From contig NZ_JAUSSG010000005.1 of assembly GCF_030812215.1 (NCBI RefSeq), forward strand, positions 248,001 through 312,000: 64,000 nucleotides of DNA, written 5' to 3'. The translations under genes and the position numbers were made by a program. The notes under the pieces were generated by a model that did no database searches, was not told the DNA's origin, and saw only the letters and a list, made by a program, of their open reading frames with translations. This stretch comes from Variovorax boronicumulans. GTDB taxonomy: Bacteria; Pseudomonadota; Gammaproteobacteria; Burkholderiales; Burkholderiaceae_C. Shown one piece after another: positions 1-8,719 of this stretch (within the stretch, counting starts at the first letter, position 1; each line of letters starts with the position of its first letter).

Positions 1-733
1 GCGTGTTGTCGATGCGGCCCACCAGCCGCACGCGCTCGCCCTGCTGCACCAGCCGCACGCGCGAGAAAGTCATGCGCGGCCCCTCGACCGCGGTGTAGGG
101 CTCGGCGAGCTTCTGCACCTGCAGCTCCTGCCGCGTGACATTCTTTCCGTTCGGCATGTCGATCAAGGTGGGCGCGCTCTCGCCCGGCTCCAGCACGAAG
201 ATCGGCAGCGTCTCGGTGCGCTCGTCGACCTTGCTGTCGCCGTCGTAGTAGGTCGCACGGATGCCCGCGCGCGACAGCGGCTTGCCGGTTTCGTTGCGCG
301 CCACCACCAACAGCTTGGGTTGTGCCGAACTGCCGCTGCCCACCAGCACCTGCCGCGGCTCGCCCAGCTTCAGGCCGTCCACCGGGATGGTGCGGTCGAC
401 AAACGCGGCCACCGCGGGCTGCGCACCGTCGGGCTGGCGCGACGCGATCAGCAGCTCGGCGATGCGCGCCACCAGCACCACGGCCAGGACGGCGGCAATG
501 CCGATGCCGACCTTGCGCAGCATCAGCTTCTGCCGCAACGCCTCCTCGGCCGCGAGCCGCCGGCCCGCCTCGTTCTTGACCTGGTCCAGCACGCGCTCGA
601 GCCGGTCGGAGACCTTGTCCTCCACCAGCGTGACCGAGCCGCAGTGATCGCAGGTGTATTCGTTCAGGCCGGTGCGCCTGAGCACGCTGCTGCCGCATTC
701 GCCGCACTTGAGCGTCTGGAGATCGATGGTCAT
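1..733 (-). CDS. Zinc-ribbon membrane protein (C-terminus outside window)
   Basis: Reading the minus strand from the ATG at 733 gives an open frame running off the window edge (about 244 codons seen). The N-terminus carries a CxxC...CxxC zinc ribbon (Cys at about residues 10, 13, 28 and 31). A charged linker and one hydrophobic segment (about residues 75-96) follow, then a soluble part with FxxxxD-type beta-rich sequence resembling extracytoplasmic domains of zinc-ribbon/DUF3426-like proteins. The start codon overlaps the stop of the preceding VanW/glycosyltransferase gene as ATGA, so the two are translationally coupled. The N-terminal ribbon should be cytoplasmic and the C-terminal part periplasmic. 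The function is unknown; it may be an envelope-associated accessory of the upstream gene. Confidence 0.75.
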   Translation of the reverse strand, partial: MTIDLQTLKCGECGSSVLRRTGLNEYTCDHCGSVTLVEDKVSDRLERVLDQVKNEAGRRLAAEEALRQKLMLRKVGIGIAAVLAVVLVARIAELLIASRQPDGAQPAVAAFVDRTIPVDGLKLGEPRQVLVGSGSSAQPKLLVVARNETGKPLSRAGIRATYYDGDSKVDERTETLPIFVLEPGESAPTLIDMPNGKNVTRQELQVQKLAEPYTAVEGPRMTFSRVRLVQQGERVRLVGRIDNT

Positions 734-2628
734 GAATCGCCTTCGTCGTTCTTGTTGTCGTCGTCCGCGTTGCAGGCATCCTTCAATGCCGCACGCAGGC
801 CCTCCACATCGCCCGCCGCCACTTCACGCACGCCGGGCAGTCCGGCAAGGCCGCAGGCGTCCGATGCCACCACCGGCACGCCGGCCGCCAGGGCGCGCAG
901 CAGTGCGCGCGGCGCGTGCTCGATGTGCGCGGGCAGCACGACCACGCGGGCGCCGTTCGATCCGTCGCCTCGCCAATGCATGTGCTCGACGCTGCCGATG
1001 CCGCGCCAGAGCTGCGCATCGTCCGAGGGCGATCCGAGCACGCGCAGGCGGCACGGCCAGCCTTGCAGTGCCGCGGCCAGCTCGCGTGCACCCTTTCGCG
1101 CAAGCGCGCTCGCGGCGAACACGATCAGCGGTGGCGCATCGCCCGCAGGATCGACGGCATCGATGCCGCGAGCAGCAGGCAGCACCCAGTCGAGCCGCAA
1201 CAATGCCGCCCGCGGCGCCATCGCGGCCAGATGCGCCGCAACTTCGGCATGCGGCGTGACCACCGCTGCCACCCGCGCCAACGCCGCGGCCTCCGCCTGC
1301 ACGAGCGCGGCATCCGCACGAAAGTCGCGCAGCGTGGCGTCGTCGGGCCAGCGCTGTGCGGCTGCATCGAGCCGGCGCTCGATTTCCGCCATCGGCAAGG
1401 CGCCGGCCAGCAGCGTGACACGGCGGCCGTCGAGCGCGCCGAGTTGCTGCAGATGCGGCAACAGCGCCTGGTCGATCACCAGTTGGGTGTGCTCGGGCTT
1501 CAGGCGCGCGGCGAAGGCGAGCGCGAGCCAGCGTTGGCCGTCGATCAGGCTGCCCTGCCGCCGGCCCGCATGGCGCGCCCAGAGTCGCAGCCACACGGTG
1601 CGGCGCAGGCTGGTCCACCACGGCGATCGGACGGATGCAGCGCCGTTCGCGACCGCTTCCCGGTGCCAGCCGGTGGCCGGCCCGGCATGCCGGAACGCGA
1701 GCCGTAGCGGCACCGGATGCATGCGGTCGGCCTCGGTGTGGTGTGCGGCGAGATAGCGCGCGAACTCAGGCGTCCATGCATCGAGCAGGACGGCCGTGCG
1801 CCCTTGCTGCGCCACGGCAGGGAGCGGGCGGTGCCGGAAGCAGGCCGTCTGGTCGCAGCTGAGGCAACCACGCGCCAGCGGCAGCAATGGCAGCGCAGCG
1901 ATGGCGCCCTCTTCGCTCGCCAATCGCGATGCCGGTGGCGCCATCGGCACCGCCGGCATCGCGATTGGCGAACGCGCGCGGATGCGCAGCACCAGCTCGT
2001 CGGAGGTCAACTCGACCTCGAGCCGCCAAGCGTGCTTCGCCCGCACCTTCAGATCGACGTAGTTCCAGAACACGGTCGCATCCACGGCATCGCCCGCCGC
2101 ATCGGCGGCCTGCTCGATGCGCGCGGTGTGCCCGTGGCGCTCCACCAGTTCGAGCCCGGCGCGGGCTGCCACGGTGGCGAGCGCATTCGAGAGTTGGCAG
2201 AGGCCCCCGGCCAGCGTCGGCACCACGCAGCCGCCGCGCAGTTCGCGACCCTGCACGAAGCCGCGCGAAGCGCTCGGCCGGCCCAGCTGTCGCCAGAAAC
2301 TCAGCACCTCGCCGGCGGGCACCTCGATGGCATCGAAGGCGCGGCGCGCCACGCGCAGGTTCTGCACCTTGCCGGCCACCAGGGGAAATTCGTCCGCGCG
2401 TCCGTCGGACCACAGCGGCGTTCGGTACTGGGCGAGCACAGGCGCATCGGCCAGTGCCTGCGTGTCGCATGTGGTGCCCTGCCAGCGCCGCGCCGAAGGA
2501 CGCAGCGCCTCGCGCAGCGCGTGGGCGCTGGCCAGCAACCGGGAGCGCAGCCAGAAATCGATGGCGTCGATGCGGCGCGGCGGCTGCCAGGCCCGCACGC
2601 TCACACCGACGGGCCTCGCTTGCGCCAT
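730..2628 (-). CDS. VanW-like domain fused to a glycosyltransferase-like domain
   Basis: 632 residues from the ATG at 2628, which overlaps the end of the upstream gene by 28 nt. An open frame extends further upstream but is Arg/Pro-rich shadow sequence, so this ATG is preferred. The first ~250 residues resemble the VanW/YoaR family: a FWRQLGRPSASRGF-type stretch, then GGCVVPTLAGGLCQLSNAL, the core VanW motif. A Cys-rich spacer (CLSCDQTACF) follows. The remaining ~350 residues look like a GT-B glycosyltransferase of the GT4 type, including LIVFAASALARKGARELAAAL and a late ALAAGVPVVASDACGLAGLPG segment typical of the nucleotide-sugar-binding half. VanW proteins are linked to cell-wall/glycopeptide biology but their biochemistry is undefined. 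A role in envelope glycan modification is inference. Confidence 0.75.
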   Translation of the reverse strand: MAQARPVGVSVRAWQPPRRIDAIDFWLRSRLLASAHALREALRPSARRWQGTTCDTQALADAPVLAQYRTPLWSDGRADEFPLVAGKVQNLRVARRAFDAIEVPAGEVLSFWRQLGRPSASRGFVQGRELRGGCVVPTLAGGLCQLSNALATVAARAGLELVERHGHTARIEQAADAAGDAVDATVFWNYVDLKVRAKHAWRLEVELTSDELVLRIRARSPIAMPAVPMAPPASRLASEEGAIAALPLLPLARGCLSCDQTACFRHRPLPAVAQQGRTAVLLDAWTPEFARYLAAHHTEADRMHPVPLRLAFRHAGPATGWHREAVANGAASVRSPWWTSLRRTVWLRLWARHAGRRQGSLIDGQRWLALAFAARLKPEHTQLVIDQALLPHLQQLGALDGRRVTLLAGALPMAEIERRLDAAAQRWPDDATLRDFRADAALVQAEAAALARVAAVVTPHAEVAAHLAAMAPRAALLRLDWVLPAARGIDAVDPAGDAPPLIVFAASALARKGARELAAALQGWPCRLRVLGSPSDDAQLWRGIGSVEHMHWRGDGSNGARVVVLPAHIEHAPRALLRALAAGVPVVASDACGLAGLPGVREVAAGDVEGLRAALKDACNADDDNKNDEGDS

Positions 2629-3206
2629 TGGCCGAGGTCGGCCTCGATGCGCTCGTTGATGTTGCCGCTCCAGTGCGCCTGGAAGCCGGCCGCGCGCAGC
2701 AGTTCGACGATGCGGTGGCCGATCACCACGGTGTTGGCCTCGCGCTGCTCGATCTCGGGAATCATCCCGCCGCTGAACGCCAGGTGCAGCCGGCCGGTGC
2801 GCACCGCCGTGTCCAGGTCCTGCGAGTGATAGAAGCAGCAGCCCCGGATGCCCGAGGCCAGCCGCCCCGCCGCGCGCCAGTGCTCGCGCACATCGTCGTG
2901 GCCGTCGGAGAGTGTGTTGCCGGCGCGGTGCAGGGCAATGACCTTTTCGCTGCGCAGTTGGGCGAACACCGCTTCGAGCCGGTCGTACTCGGTCTCCGCC
3001 GGCCACTCGGCCTCGGCTGCGTGCTTGGCGGCACAGATACTCGCCGCTTCGGCCTTGACCCAGGCCCTGTCTTCGCTCGTGAGCTCGTCGGGGTCCAGAT
3101 ACTCGTCGGTGATCATCCACTCGACATCGGAATCGGGATAGAAGCCGCACCACACGAGATCGTGAATGCGTCCGCGCGTATCTTCAGGGTCGAGAGTTAG
3201 AGCCAT
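2601..3206 (-). CDS. DUF6891-like hypothetical protein
   Basis: 201 residues, acidic, without signal peptide or membrane segments. It contains the pattern W(C)GFYPDSDVEWMITDEYL near the N-terminus and a GIRGCCFYHSQDLDTAV stretch in the middle, then a Gly-rich FSGG motif and a GHRIVELLRAAGFQAHWSGN C-terminal stretch. These resemble the DUF6891 family of uncharacterised proteins; the assignment is from memory of the motif style, not a search. It is first in a minus-strand row with the VanW fusion (28-nt overlap) and the zinc-ribbon protein, suggesting co-expression. No catalytic function can be assigned. Confidence 0.7.
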   Translation of the reverse strand: MALTLDPEDTRGRIHDLVWCGFYPDSDVEWMITDEYLDPDELTSEDRAWVKAEAASICAAKHAAEAEWPAETEYDRLEAVFAQLRSEKVIALHRAGNTLSDGHDDVREHWRAAGRLASGIRGCCFYHSQDLDTAVRTGRLHLAFSGGMIPEIEQREANTVVIGHRIVELLRAAGFQAHWSGNINERIEADLGQWRKRGPSV

Positions 3207-3479
3207 GCGTGTTGGGTTGTCGCGTCACGGGCGACGGGTCATGCTTTCATTTTTCCTGGCGGAAACGTCGTCCTATTTTCGCGTGTCCGCACCACAGTGG
3301 CGCAGTAATGCGAAAGCATGAGGTCGGAAGGCCATCTCTTCCGCGCCGCCATCATGATTGATGCGCTGCGGCAAGGCAATGCGCCTTTTGGCCCAGTCAT
3401 CGCCCACCGCACGGCCAGACGGCGTGAACTTTCGGCCGAGGGGCGCACCGGCATGGGGCCACCTGGGAACGCCGGCTTC

Positions 3480-4511
3480 ATGGCTATGCTCGTCGCCTCT
3501 TCCATGGCCCGCCTTCATCCGTCCGTCGCACTGATCGCCCACCTGTCCGGACGCGCGCCGGGGGACGGGTACGCCTCGCCCGACGGTCGCTACCAGGCGG
3601 TGGAGGCCGGCGGCGACACGCTGATCGTCGACCTGCACGAGCGGCGGATGCACCGGGCGCCCGGCGTGTACCCGCGCGGCTTCGAGGAGGCGACGCCCGA
3701 TGGCGCGACAGGCACCACGCTGCGGGTGGAAGGCGAGGAAACCGCCACCGCCTACCTGCCGGCCTGGACGGATCTCCAATGGATTGCGCTGGAGAACACG
3801 GCGGACGATTTCTGGGCGCCATGGCCCGATCCACGATCTGCCGGCCTGTCACCGGTCGATGAAACGCTGGCAACCGAATGGACCTCCGATGCGCCGCAAG
3901 CCACGGAACGCGTGCGCAGGTCCATCGGCGACTGGGTGTCCTGGTTCGTCGCGCTCGCCGTGCTGGCCTTTTTCGCGGTCTTCGGCGTCAGGGCGATGAC
4001 CTGGGCGCTGGCCGGCGGTTGGAAATGGCTCTGGATGGTCGTCGGCCTGCCGGTGTTTGCGATGTTCTCGGTGCTGACGGTGGTCTTTGTCGCCACGACC
4101 CTGCGCCAGCGGCGCCGTGTGCGCGTGGCCTTGAGCGGCATGTCGCTGGAGCGCGGAGAAGGCTTTCGGGTCGGCGAGCCACTCGACATGCGTCTGCTGG
4201 CGACCGTGCCCGAAGCGCATGACGGCGAACGCACGGTGGCGCCGGAGCGCATTGCCGTGCGGCTGATGCGGCGGTCGGTCCGCAACGAAGCCGACGGACG
4301 TTGGACCGTGGTGGACGAATGCTGCGACGAGGCGGTTGCCGTGCGTGATGAGACGACGCGCGTCGGCCGGGTGCTCTATGCGTGCGAGCTTTGCGCGCGC
4401 CCCGCGTCCGGCGACGCATCGGCGCAGTGGTTCGTCACGCTGCACGAAGCGGTCGCGCCGGACAGCGCGCCCTTCGTCGTCGCCGGCCTGCGGCCGCTGG
4501 CCGCGCGCTGA
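3480..4511 (+). CDS. Hypothetical protein with two transmembrane helices
   Basis: About 343 residues from the ATG at 3480; the frame is open from an ATG at 3318 and alternatives exist at 3453 and 3504, none with a strong ribosome binding site, so the start is uncertain. The N-terminal third is soluble and beta-rich. A hydrophobic hairpin follows at roughly residues 160-215 (WFVALAVLAFFAVF, then WMVVGLPVFAMFSVLTVVFV). The C-terminal half is soluble and contains a Cys-rich DECC and CELC pair. No family was recognised. It stands alone between oppositely oriented genes. Topology suggests both soluble parts lie on the same side of the inner membrane. Confidence 0.6.
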   Translation: MAMLVASSMARLHPSVALIAHLSGRAPGDGYASPDGRYQAVEAGGDTLIVDLHERRMHRAPGVYPRGFEEATPDGATGTTLRVEGEETATAYLPAWTDLQWIALENTADDFWAPWPDPRSAGLSPVDETLATEWTSDAPQATERVRRSIGDWVSWFVALAVLAFFAVFGVRAMTWALAGGWKWLWMVVGLPVFAMFSVLTVVFVATTLRQRRRVRVALSGMSLERGEGFRVGEPLDMRLLATVPEAHDGERTVAPERIAVRLMRRSVRNEADGRWTVVDECCDEAVAVRDETTRVGRVLYACELCARPASGDASAQWFVTLHEAVAPDSAPFVVAGLRPLAAR

Positions 4512-4537
4512 CCCAGGTGTCCGAAACGAGACCACAA

Positions 4538-4572
4538 GAAAAAGCCGGCCCCTGCTTTCGCAGGGCCGGCTT
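4538..4572 (-). terminator. Rho-independent terminator behind the small exported protein gene
   Basis: On the minus strand a GC-rich hairpin with arms GCCGGCCCTG-type/CAGGGGCCGGC (one bulged base) and a short loop is followed directly by a run of five T. It lies about 27-60 nt behind the stop of the minus-strand gene at 4599, as expected of an intrinsic terminator for that gene. Confidence 0.85.
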
Positions 4573-4598
4573 CGACAAGCGCTGGTGCTCCTGATGGA

Positions 4599-4979
4599 TT
4601 ACAGCGGCAGTGCGTCGCCACGAGCGGCAGCGCGGGCTGCGGCGCGAACGGCGTTGCGGTCCACGGTGCTGGCGACCAGCGGGGCCACGCCAGCCGATGC
4701 GCCTTCGGCGTACGGGTCAGCGCTGTGTGCGGCGGCAACAGCTTCCGAACGGACGGCAGCGCGGCTGGTCGAGGAGACGAACACTTGCGCAGGGCCTGCA
4801 TTGGCGCCGGTGGCGTACGGGTTGGCGCTGTGCGCGGCAACCACGGCCTGGCTGGCGACGTCGGCGCGGGAAGCGGCCGAGGTCAGCTGGTGCACGCCGT
4901 CATAGCTTTCAGCGTGGGCGGCACCGGCAACAGCCATCAGGGCAACAGCAACGGCGGAGAGGATCTTCGAGGCGGTCAT
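4599..4979 (-). CDS. Small exported alanine-rich repeat protein
   Basis: 126 residues from the ATG at 4979, chosen over an upstream in-frame ATG at 4994 because AAGGA sits a proper distance before it. The N-terminus is a Sec signal peptide (TASKILSAVAVALMAVAGAAHA, cleavage likely after AHA). The mature part holds two imperfect ~31-residue repeats beginning SRADVASQAVVAAHSANPY and SRAAVRSEAVAAAHSADPY and a third truncated one beginning DRNAVRAAARAAARG. Such DUF4148-like short exported proteins are common in Burkholderiales and have no known function. The gene is monocistronic with its own terminator. Probably periplasmic. Confidence 0.8.
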   Translation of the reverse strand: MTASKILSAVAVALMAVAGAAHAESYDGVHQLTSAASRADVASQAVVAAHSANPYATGANAGPAQVFVSSTSRAAVRSEAVAAAHSADPYAEGASAGVAPLVASTVDRNAVRAAARAAARGDALPL

Positions 4980-5234
4980 TTGGATTTCCTTCAATTCAGT
5001 TCAGTTTTTGCTTTGGATGATTTCGAACCGGTCTTGGGTGGGTCACCGTCCCTCCGGGGGCGGCCACCTCGCTCGGGGCCCTGTTCACCCAGATCGGCTT
5101 GGGGGCCGGTCTGTGGATGTATTGTGCGGCGCCATCTACGTAAAAACCCTTAGCAAAAGGAACCGCGGCGTTCACAGAACGGAAACAATCAATGCTCAAA
5201 GGTCAGGGAACCCGGGCTGGCTTAGAGTGCGGGC

Positions 5235-5705
5235 ATGGAAACGACGCCCCTGCCGCCTCTTGCCTGCTGGGGCACGCCGGACACGGTCTTCGGTCTGCTG
5301 GAAGGCGCCTGGGACCTGGACCGCCTCATCGAGGGCAAGGCCACGATGCTCGGAACCGCCCGATTCACGCGGCTCGATGGCGGCTCGCTGAAATACCGTG
5401 AAGAAGGCCGGATTCATCTGCCCGACGGACAGTCGTTCGACGGACACCGCGAGTACGTCTTCGAGGGCATCGCCGATGGCTTCTCGGTGTACTTTGCCGA
5501 GACGCCGTTGCGGCTCTTCCACGAAATCGCCATCGTGCGCGAAGGCGACGAACTCGTCGGCTCGGCAGGCCACCTCTGCGTTGCCGACCAATACGACAGC
5601 GTCTACCGGTTCCGCGCGGATGGCTCGTTCGTCATCGAGCACCTGGTGAAGGGCCCGCGCAAGGACTACCTCTCGCGCACCGTGTTCAAGCGGCGCGGGT
5701 CGTAG
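5235..5705 (+). CDS. DUF6314-like protein
   Basis: 156 residues, soluble. The pattern VFGLLEGAWDLDRLIEG near the N-terminus, then GTARFTRLDGGSLKYREEGRI, and a C-terminal HLCVADQYDSVYRF and GPRKDYLSRTVFKR are hallmarks of the DUF6314 family, small lipocalin-like beta-barrel proteins of unknown role. A TAGAGT hexamer at 5223-5228 lies only about 7 nt before the ATG, so transcription could begin at or next to the start codon (leaderless mRNA). It is a single gene, convergent with the biotin transporter genes. Confidence 0.75.
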   Translation: METTPLPPLACWGTPDTVFGLLEGAWDLDRLIEGKATMLGTARFTRLDGGSLKYREEGRIHLPDGQSFDGHREYVFEGIADGFSVYFAETPLRLFHEIAIVREGDELVGSAGHLCVADQYDSVYRFRADGSFVIEHLVKGPRKDYLSRTVFKRRGS

Positions 5706-5711
5706 CCCCGG

Positions 5712-6293
5712 TCAATCGCGGTCGAGCCGCCAGCTCGGCATGCCGCGCATCACCGTCTGCACGAGCATCGCGCAAATGCCGCACTTGATGAGGTCGCCGG
5801 GAATGAACACCAGCATCGCCAGCGCCGCCTGCGCGAGCGACATGTGGGCGATCAGCGAGAGCCCGACGATGCCGAAGGCATAGACCACGACGATCCCGCC
5901 GACCACCGACGACAGGAACGCCGCCGCCAGCAGCCCCTTGCCGGTCGCGCCCGCCATGCGGCGCATCAGGAGGCCGCAGGCAAAAGCGCCGAACATCCAG
6001 CCGAACAGGAAGCCGCCGGCCGGCGCGACGAACACCGCCAGCCCCCCCCGCCCACCCGGCAGCAGCGGCAGTCCGAGCGCCACCGCGAGCAAAAAGAGCG
6101 CGATGGCGAAGAACCCGCGCCGCGGCCCCAGCAGGCAGCCGGCCAGCATCACGCCCAGCGATTGCAGCGTGATCGGCACGCCGAACGGCAGGTCGACCTT
6201 GGGGATCAGGCCGAACACCGCCATCAGCGCGGCGAACAGCGCGATGTACGAGAGCGAGCGGGACGAGGTGATGGAGGAGCCGGTGGTGGTCAT
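5712..6293 (-). CDS. bioY: Biotin ECF transporter substrate-binding subunit BioY
   Basis: 193 residues, strongly hydrophobic with about six membrane helices. Diagnostic BioY stretches are present: ALMAVFGLIPKVDLPFGVPIT near the N-terminus, then QSLGVMLAGCLLGPRRG and APAGGFLFGWMFGAF in the middle, and FIPGDLIKCGICAMLV near the C-terminus. BioY is the S component that binds biotin in the inner membrane. It lies 53 nt behind bioN and is last in the bioM-bioN-bioY row, so a complete three-part importer is encoded. The ATG at 6293 was chosen because the family-conserved helix begins shortly after it. No biotin synthesis genes are in the window. Confidence 0.93.
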   Translation of the reverse strand: MTTTGSSITSSRSLSYIALFAALMAVFGLIPKVDLPFGVPITLQSLGVMLAGCLLGPRRGFFAIALFLLAVALGLPLLPGGRGGLAVFVAPAGGFLFGWMFGAFACGLLMRRMAGATGKGLLAAAFLSSVVGGIVVVYAFGIVGLSLIAHMSLAQAALAMLVFIPGDLIKCGICAMLVQTVMRGMPSWRLDRD

Positions 6294-6346
6294 GGCAGTC
6301 GCGATCCAGGAGAGGGGTAATTGGAATTCTGCGCCGCGCAGGCAGG

Positions 6347-6949
6347 CTAGCGCCCCAGCCGCGCAGCCAGCGCATCGGCCACGCGCTCGGCAGTCTGCAA
6401 CGTGCGGATGGTCAGCGGCGCCAAGAGGCGCAGTCCGCCGCCGTGCCCTGCGCGGGCGCGATAGGCATCGTCCAGGCGCTGCCACTGCACATAGAAGTTC
6501 TCGGCAAAACGCAGCATCAGCCCGATGCCCAAGGCGATCCGCTCGGTCGGCACGCCAAAACGCTGCAGCGGTCGCATCACGGCTTCGAGCACGGCCAGCA
6601 AGTCTTCGAAGCGCGTGGTGAGTGTCAGCATCAGCGCAAGCACGGCCGCGCTCGCGAGCCGCAGCGCGCTCGCCACGCCGAGCGCAGTCGTACCAAGGAA
6701 CCAGTGAAAGCCGACGATCAGCGCGCAGCCGATCGCGATGCCCACCAGCATCCGCACGCGCAGCCACGCCGTGCGGCCGAGCGACGCGAAGAGCAGCAGC
6801 ACCACGATGCAGGCGATGCCCAGGTGAACCGGCCGCTCGACCAGCACCAGCAGCGTGCCGCACACAGAAAGCACCGCGAGCTTGACCCACGCCGGCAGCG
6901 CATGCATCCAGGTCGGATGCGACGAGTAGAGGCTACGCACGGCCGGCAC
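6347..6949 (-). CDS. bioN: ECF transporter transmembrane subunit BioN
   Basis: 200 residues with about four to five membrane helices. It has the EcfT/CbiQ-family layout, including RFEDLLAVLEAVMRPLQRFGVP (coupling helix region) and GLMLRFAENFYVQWQRLDDAYRARAG, which carries the conserved A-R-A/G coupling motif that contacts the ATPase. It overlaps the 3' end of the ATPase gene by 17 nt. In the membrane it links BioM ATP hydrolysis to BioY-mediated biotin uptake. The short length (about 200) is usual for BioN compared with longer group II EcfT proteins. Confidence 0.9.
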   Translation of the reverse strand: MPAVRSLYSSHPTWMHALPAWVKLAVLSVCGTLLVLVERPVHLGIACIVVLLLFASLGRTAWLRVRMLVGIAIGCALIVGFHWFLGTTALGVASALRLASAAVLALMLTLTTRFEDLLAVLEAVMRPLQRFGVPTERIALGIGLMLRFAENFYVQWQRLDDAYRARAGHGGGLRLLAPLTIRTLQTAERVADALAARLGR

Positions 6950-7715
6950 CCCGCTCGGCCGCGGCGCGCTGTCTCACGTTCTCGGCATAGGCCTCGCACA
7001 CCTCGTGGCCCGGCCCGTCGGCGCGCACCTGGCCCTGTTCAAGCCACAGCACGCGCTCGAAGTCGTACACATGTTCCAGCAGGTGCGTGGAGACGACGAT
7101 CTGCTGGCTGGTGGCTTCTTCGAGCTGCGTCGCGAGCCGCGCCTGGCTCAGGAGGTCGAGGCTCGCGAAGGGCTCGTCGAGCAGCAGCGTGGCGGGCCGG
7201 CCGATCTGCAGCGCGAGCAGGCACACCTGCTGGCGCTGCCCCTGGCTGAGTTCGCCGATGGCGCGCCCGGCCCATGCCGCGAGTCCGCGTTCGGCCAGGA
7301 ATTCGCGTGCCCGCTCGCGCGCCGCCTGCCGCGTTTCACCGCGCGCGGTGAGGCTGAATGCGAGCTCCTCGGCCACGGTGGGAAAGATGATCTGATCGTC
7401 GGGGTTCTGGAACATCAGCCCCACGTGCTGCGAAAGCTGGCGGCGGTCGGCCTGCGTGCCCCGCGTGTCGCAGCCGTGCACCACGACACGTCCCTGCTGC
7501 GGCTGGTCGAGCCCGCTGATGAGGCGGAACAGGCTGCTCTTGCCCGCGCCGTTGTCACCGACGAGCCCGATGCGCGCTTCGTCGAGGCTGAGCGTCAGCC
7601 CGTCGAAAACGCGCTGTTCGCCCCGAACCAGCGTGACCGATTCGAGGCGGATGCTGTACGGGACAAGGGGGTCGATAGGGGTCGGCTGCGGCAAGGGGTC
7701 GCCACTGTACCCCAA
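6933..7715 (-). CDS. bioM: ECF transporter ATP-binding subunit BioM
   Basis: 260 residues forming one ABC nucleotide-binding domain: Walker A GDNGAGKSS, Q-loop region HVGLMFQNPDDQIIFPTV (the QNPDDQ pattern typical of ECF ATPases), signature LSQGQRQ and Walker B LLLDEP followed by the switch histidine (VVSTH). The ~20 residues before the domain (MGYSGDPLPQPTPIDPL) are a non-conserved tail, so the true start could be slightly downstream. It is first in the bioM-bioN-bioY row and powers biotin import at the cytoplasmic face. Confidence 0.92.
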   Translation of the reverse strand: MGYSGDPLPQPTPIDPLVPYSIRLESVTLVRGEQRVFDGLTLSLDEARIGLVGDNGAGKSSLFRLISGLDQPQQGRVVVHGCDTRGTQADRRQLSQHVGLMFQNPDDQIIFPTVAEELAFSLTARGETRQAARERAREFLAERGLAAWAGRAIGELSQGQRQQVCLLALQIGRPATLLLDEPFASLDLLSQARLATQLEEATSQQIVVSTHLLEHVYDFERVLWLEQGQVRADGPGHEVCEAYAENVRQRAAAERGAGRA

Positions 7716-7733
7716 GCCTTCCCGCGCCCGTTC

Positions 7734-8579
7734 TCAGGCTGCGCCGGAGAAAAGCGCGTTGACCTCGCCTGCGGACAGCATCCCGGCGCCCATCGCGCGA
7801 AAGCCGGCGTCGCTGCCGTCGAAGGCCTCGGCGGCGATGCGGCCGAGCAGTCCGAGCGCCGCCTGCAGGGGACCGCAGCCGAGGCTGATGCGGCGCACGC
7901 CTGCGCCTGCAAGCACCGCGACCGGCGGCGCCTGGGTGTGACCGGCGTAGACGTTCACCGGCAAAGGCACCGCGGCGGCGAGACCTGCGATTTCATCGAG
8001 CTTCGACATGCCCGGCACGAAGATGCCGTCGGCGCCGGCCGATGCGTAGCGCCGGGCGCGCCGCAGCGTGTCTTCGTAGCGGGCGGCGGGGTCGTCGTTG
8101 GCGACGAAATAGGTGTCGGTGCGTGCGTTGATGAAAAAGCGCGCATCGAGCCGGCGCAGCGCCTCGATGCGCTCGCACAGGATCTCCGGCGGTGCAAGCG
8201 CCCGCGTGCCGGGCAGCGTGCCGTCTTCGATGTTGATGCCGACAACGCCCATGTCGATGAGCGCACGCACCACCTCGCACACAGCCTCGGTGCTGTCGCC
8301 GAAGCCACGTTCGATGTCGACGGTGACCGGCACGCCGGTCACGCGGCAGATCCGCGCGGTGGCGGCGAGCAGCTCGTCGACGGGCACCCGCTCGCCGTCC
8401 GGGTAGCCGAGCGCCCAGGCGATGCCCGCGCTGGTGGTGGCGATGGCCTTGGCCCCGGCGCGCTCGACGAGCCGCGCGCTGACCGCGTCCCACGCATTCA
8501 CGAGCACCAGCGGATCGGGCCCGGCGTGCAGCCGGTGGAAGGTTTCCGTTTGCTGTCGTCTTGTTTCGATGGAGGGCAT
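7734..8579 (-). CDS. Isocitrate lyase/PEP mutase family protein
   Basis: 281 residues from the ATG at 8579. A TIM-barrel of the ICL/PEP mutase superfamily is indicated by LVLVNAWDAVSARLVERAG, TTSAGIAWALGYPDGE, VDIERGFGD, GINIEDG and FFINARTDTYF. The KKCGH catalytic motif of true isocitrate lyases is not present, so it belongs with the carboxyphosphonoenolpyruvate mutase/oxaloacetate hydrolase-like group that acts on C-C or P-C bonds next to a carboxylate. The substrate is unknown. The gene stands 18 nt behind the end of nothing on its strand; bioM starts just downstream, so read-through into the biotin genes is possible. Confidence 0.85.
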   Translation of the reverse strand: MPSIETRRQQTETFHRLHAGPDPLVLVNAWDAVSARLVERAGAKAIATTSAGIAWALGYPDGERVPVDELLAATARICRVTGVPVTVDIERGFGDSTEAVCEVVRALIDMGVVGINIEDGTLPGTRALAPPEILCERIEALRRLDARFFINARTDTYFVANDDPAARYEDTLRRARRYASAGADGIFVPGMSKLDEIAGLAAAVPLPVNVYAGHTQAPPVAVLAGAGVRRISLGCGPLQAALGLLGRIAAEAFDGSDAGFRAMGAGMLSAGEVNALFSGAA

Positions 8580-8719
8580 GGTGTGTCGTCTGTATCGATG
8601 GATGGGGGATATGGGAACGCGCCGAGCGTAGCGGCGCCCCGCTCCCCGAAACTTGGAGAAAACTGCGGCCCGGCGCGCTGCGGCTACAGTAGCTGCCCCG
8701 AATCGAAGGAACATCCGCC

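Noticed and set aside
4996..5199. 67-codon minus-strand open frame in the gap between the small exported protein and DUF6314 genes
   Set aside because: No ribosome binding site, no recognisable domain and a composition like intergenic sequence (poly-Pro/Arg patches).
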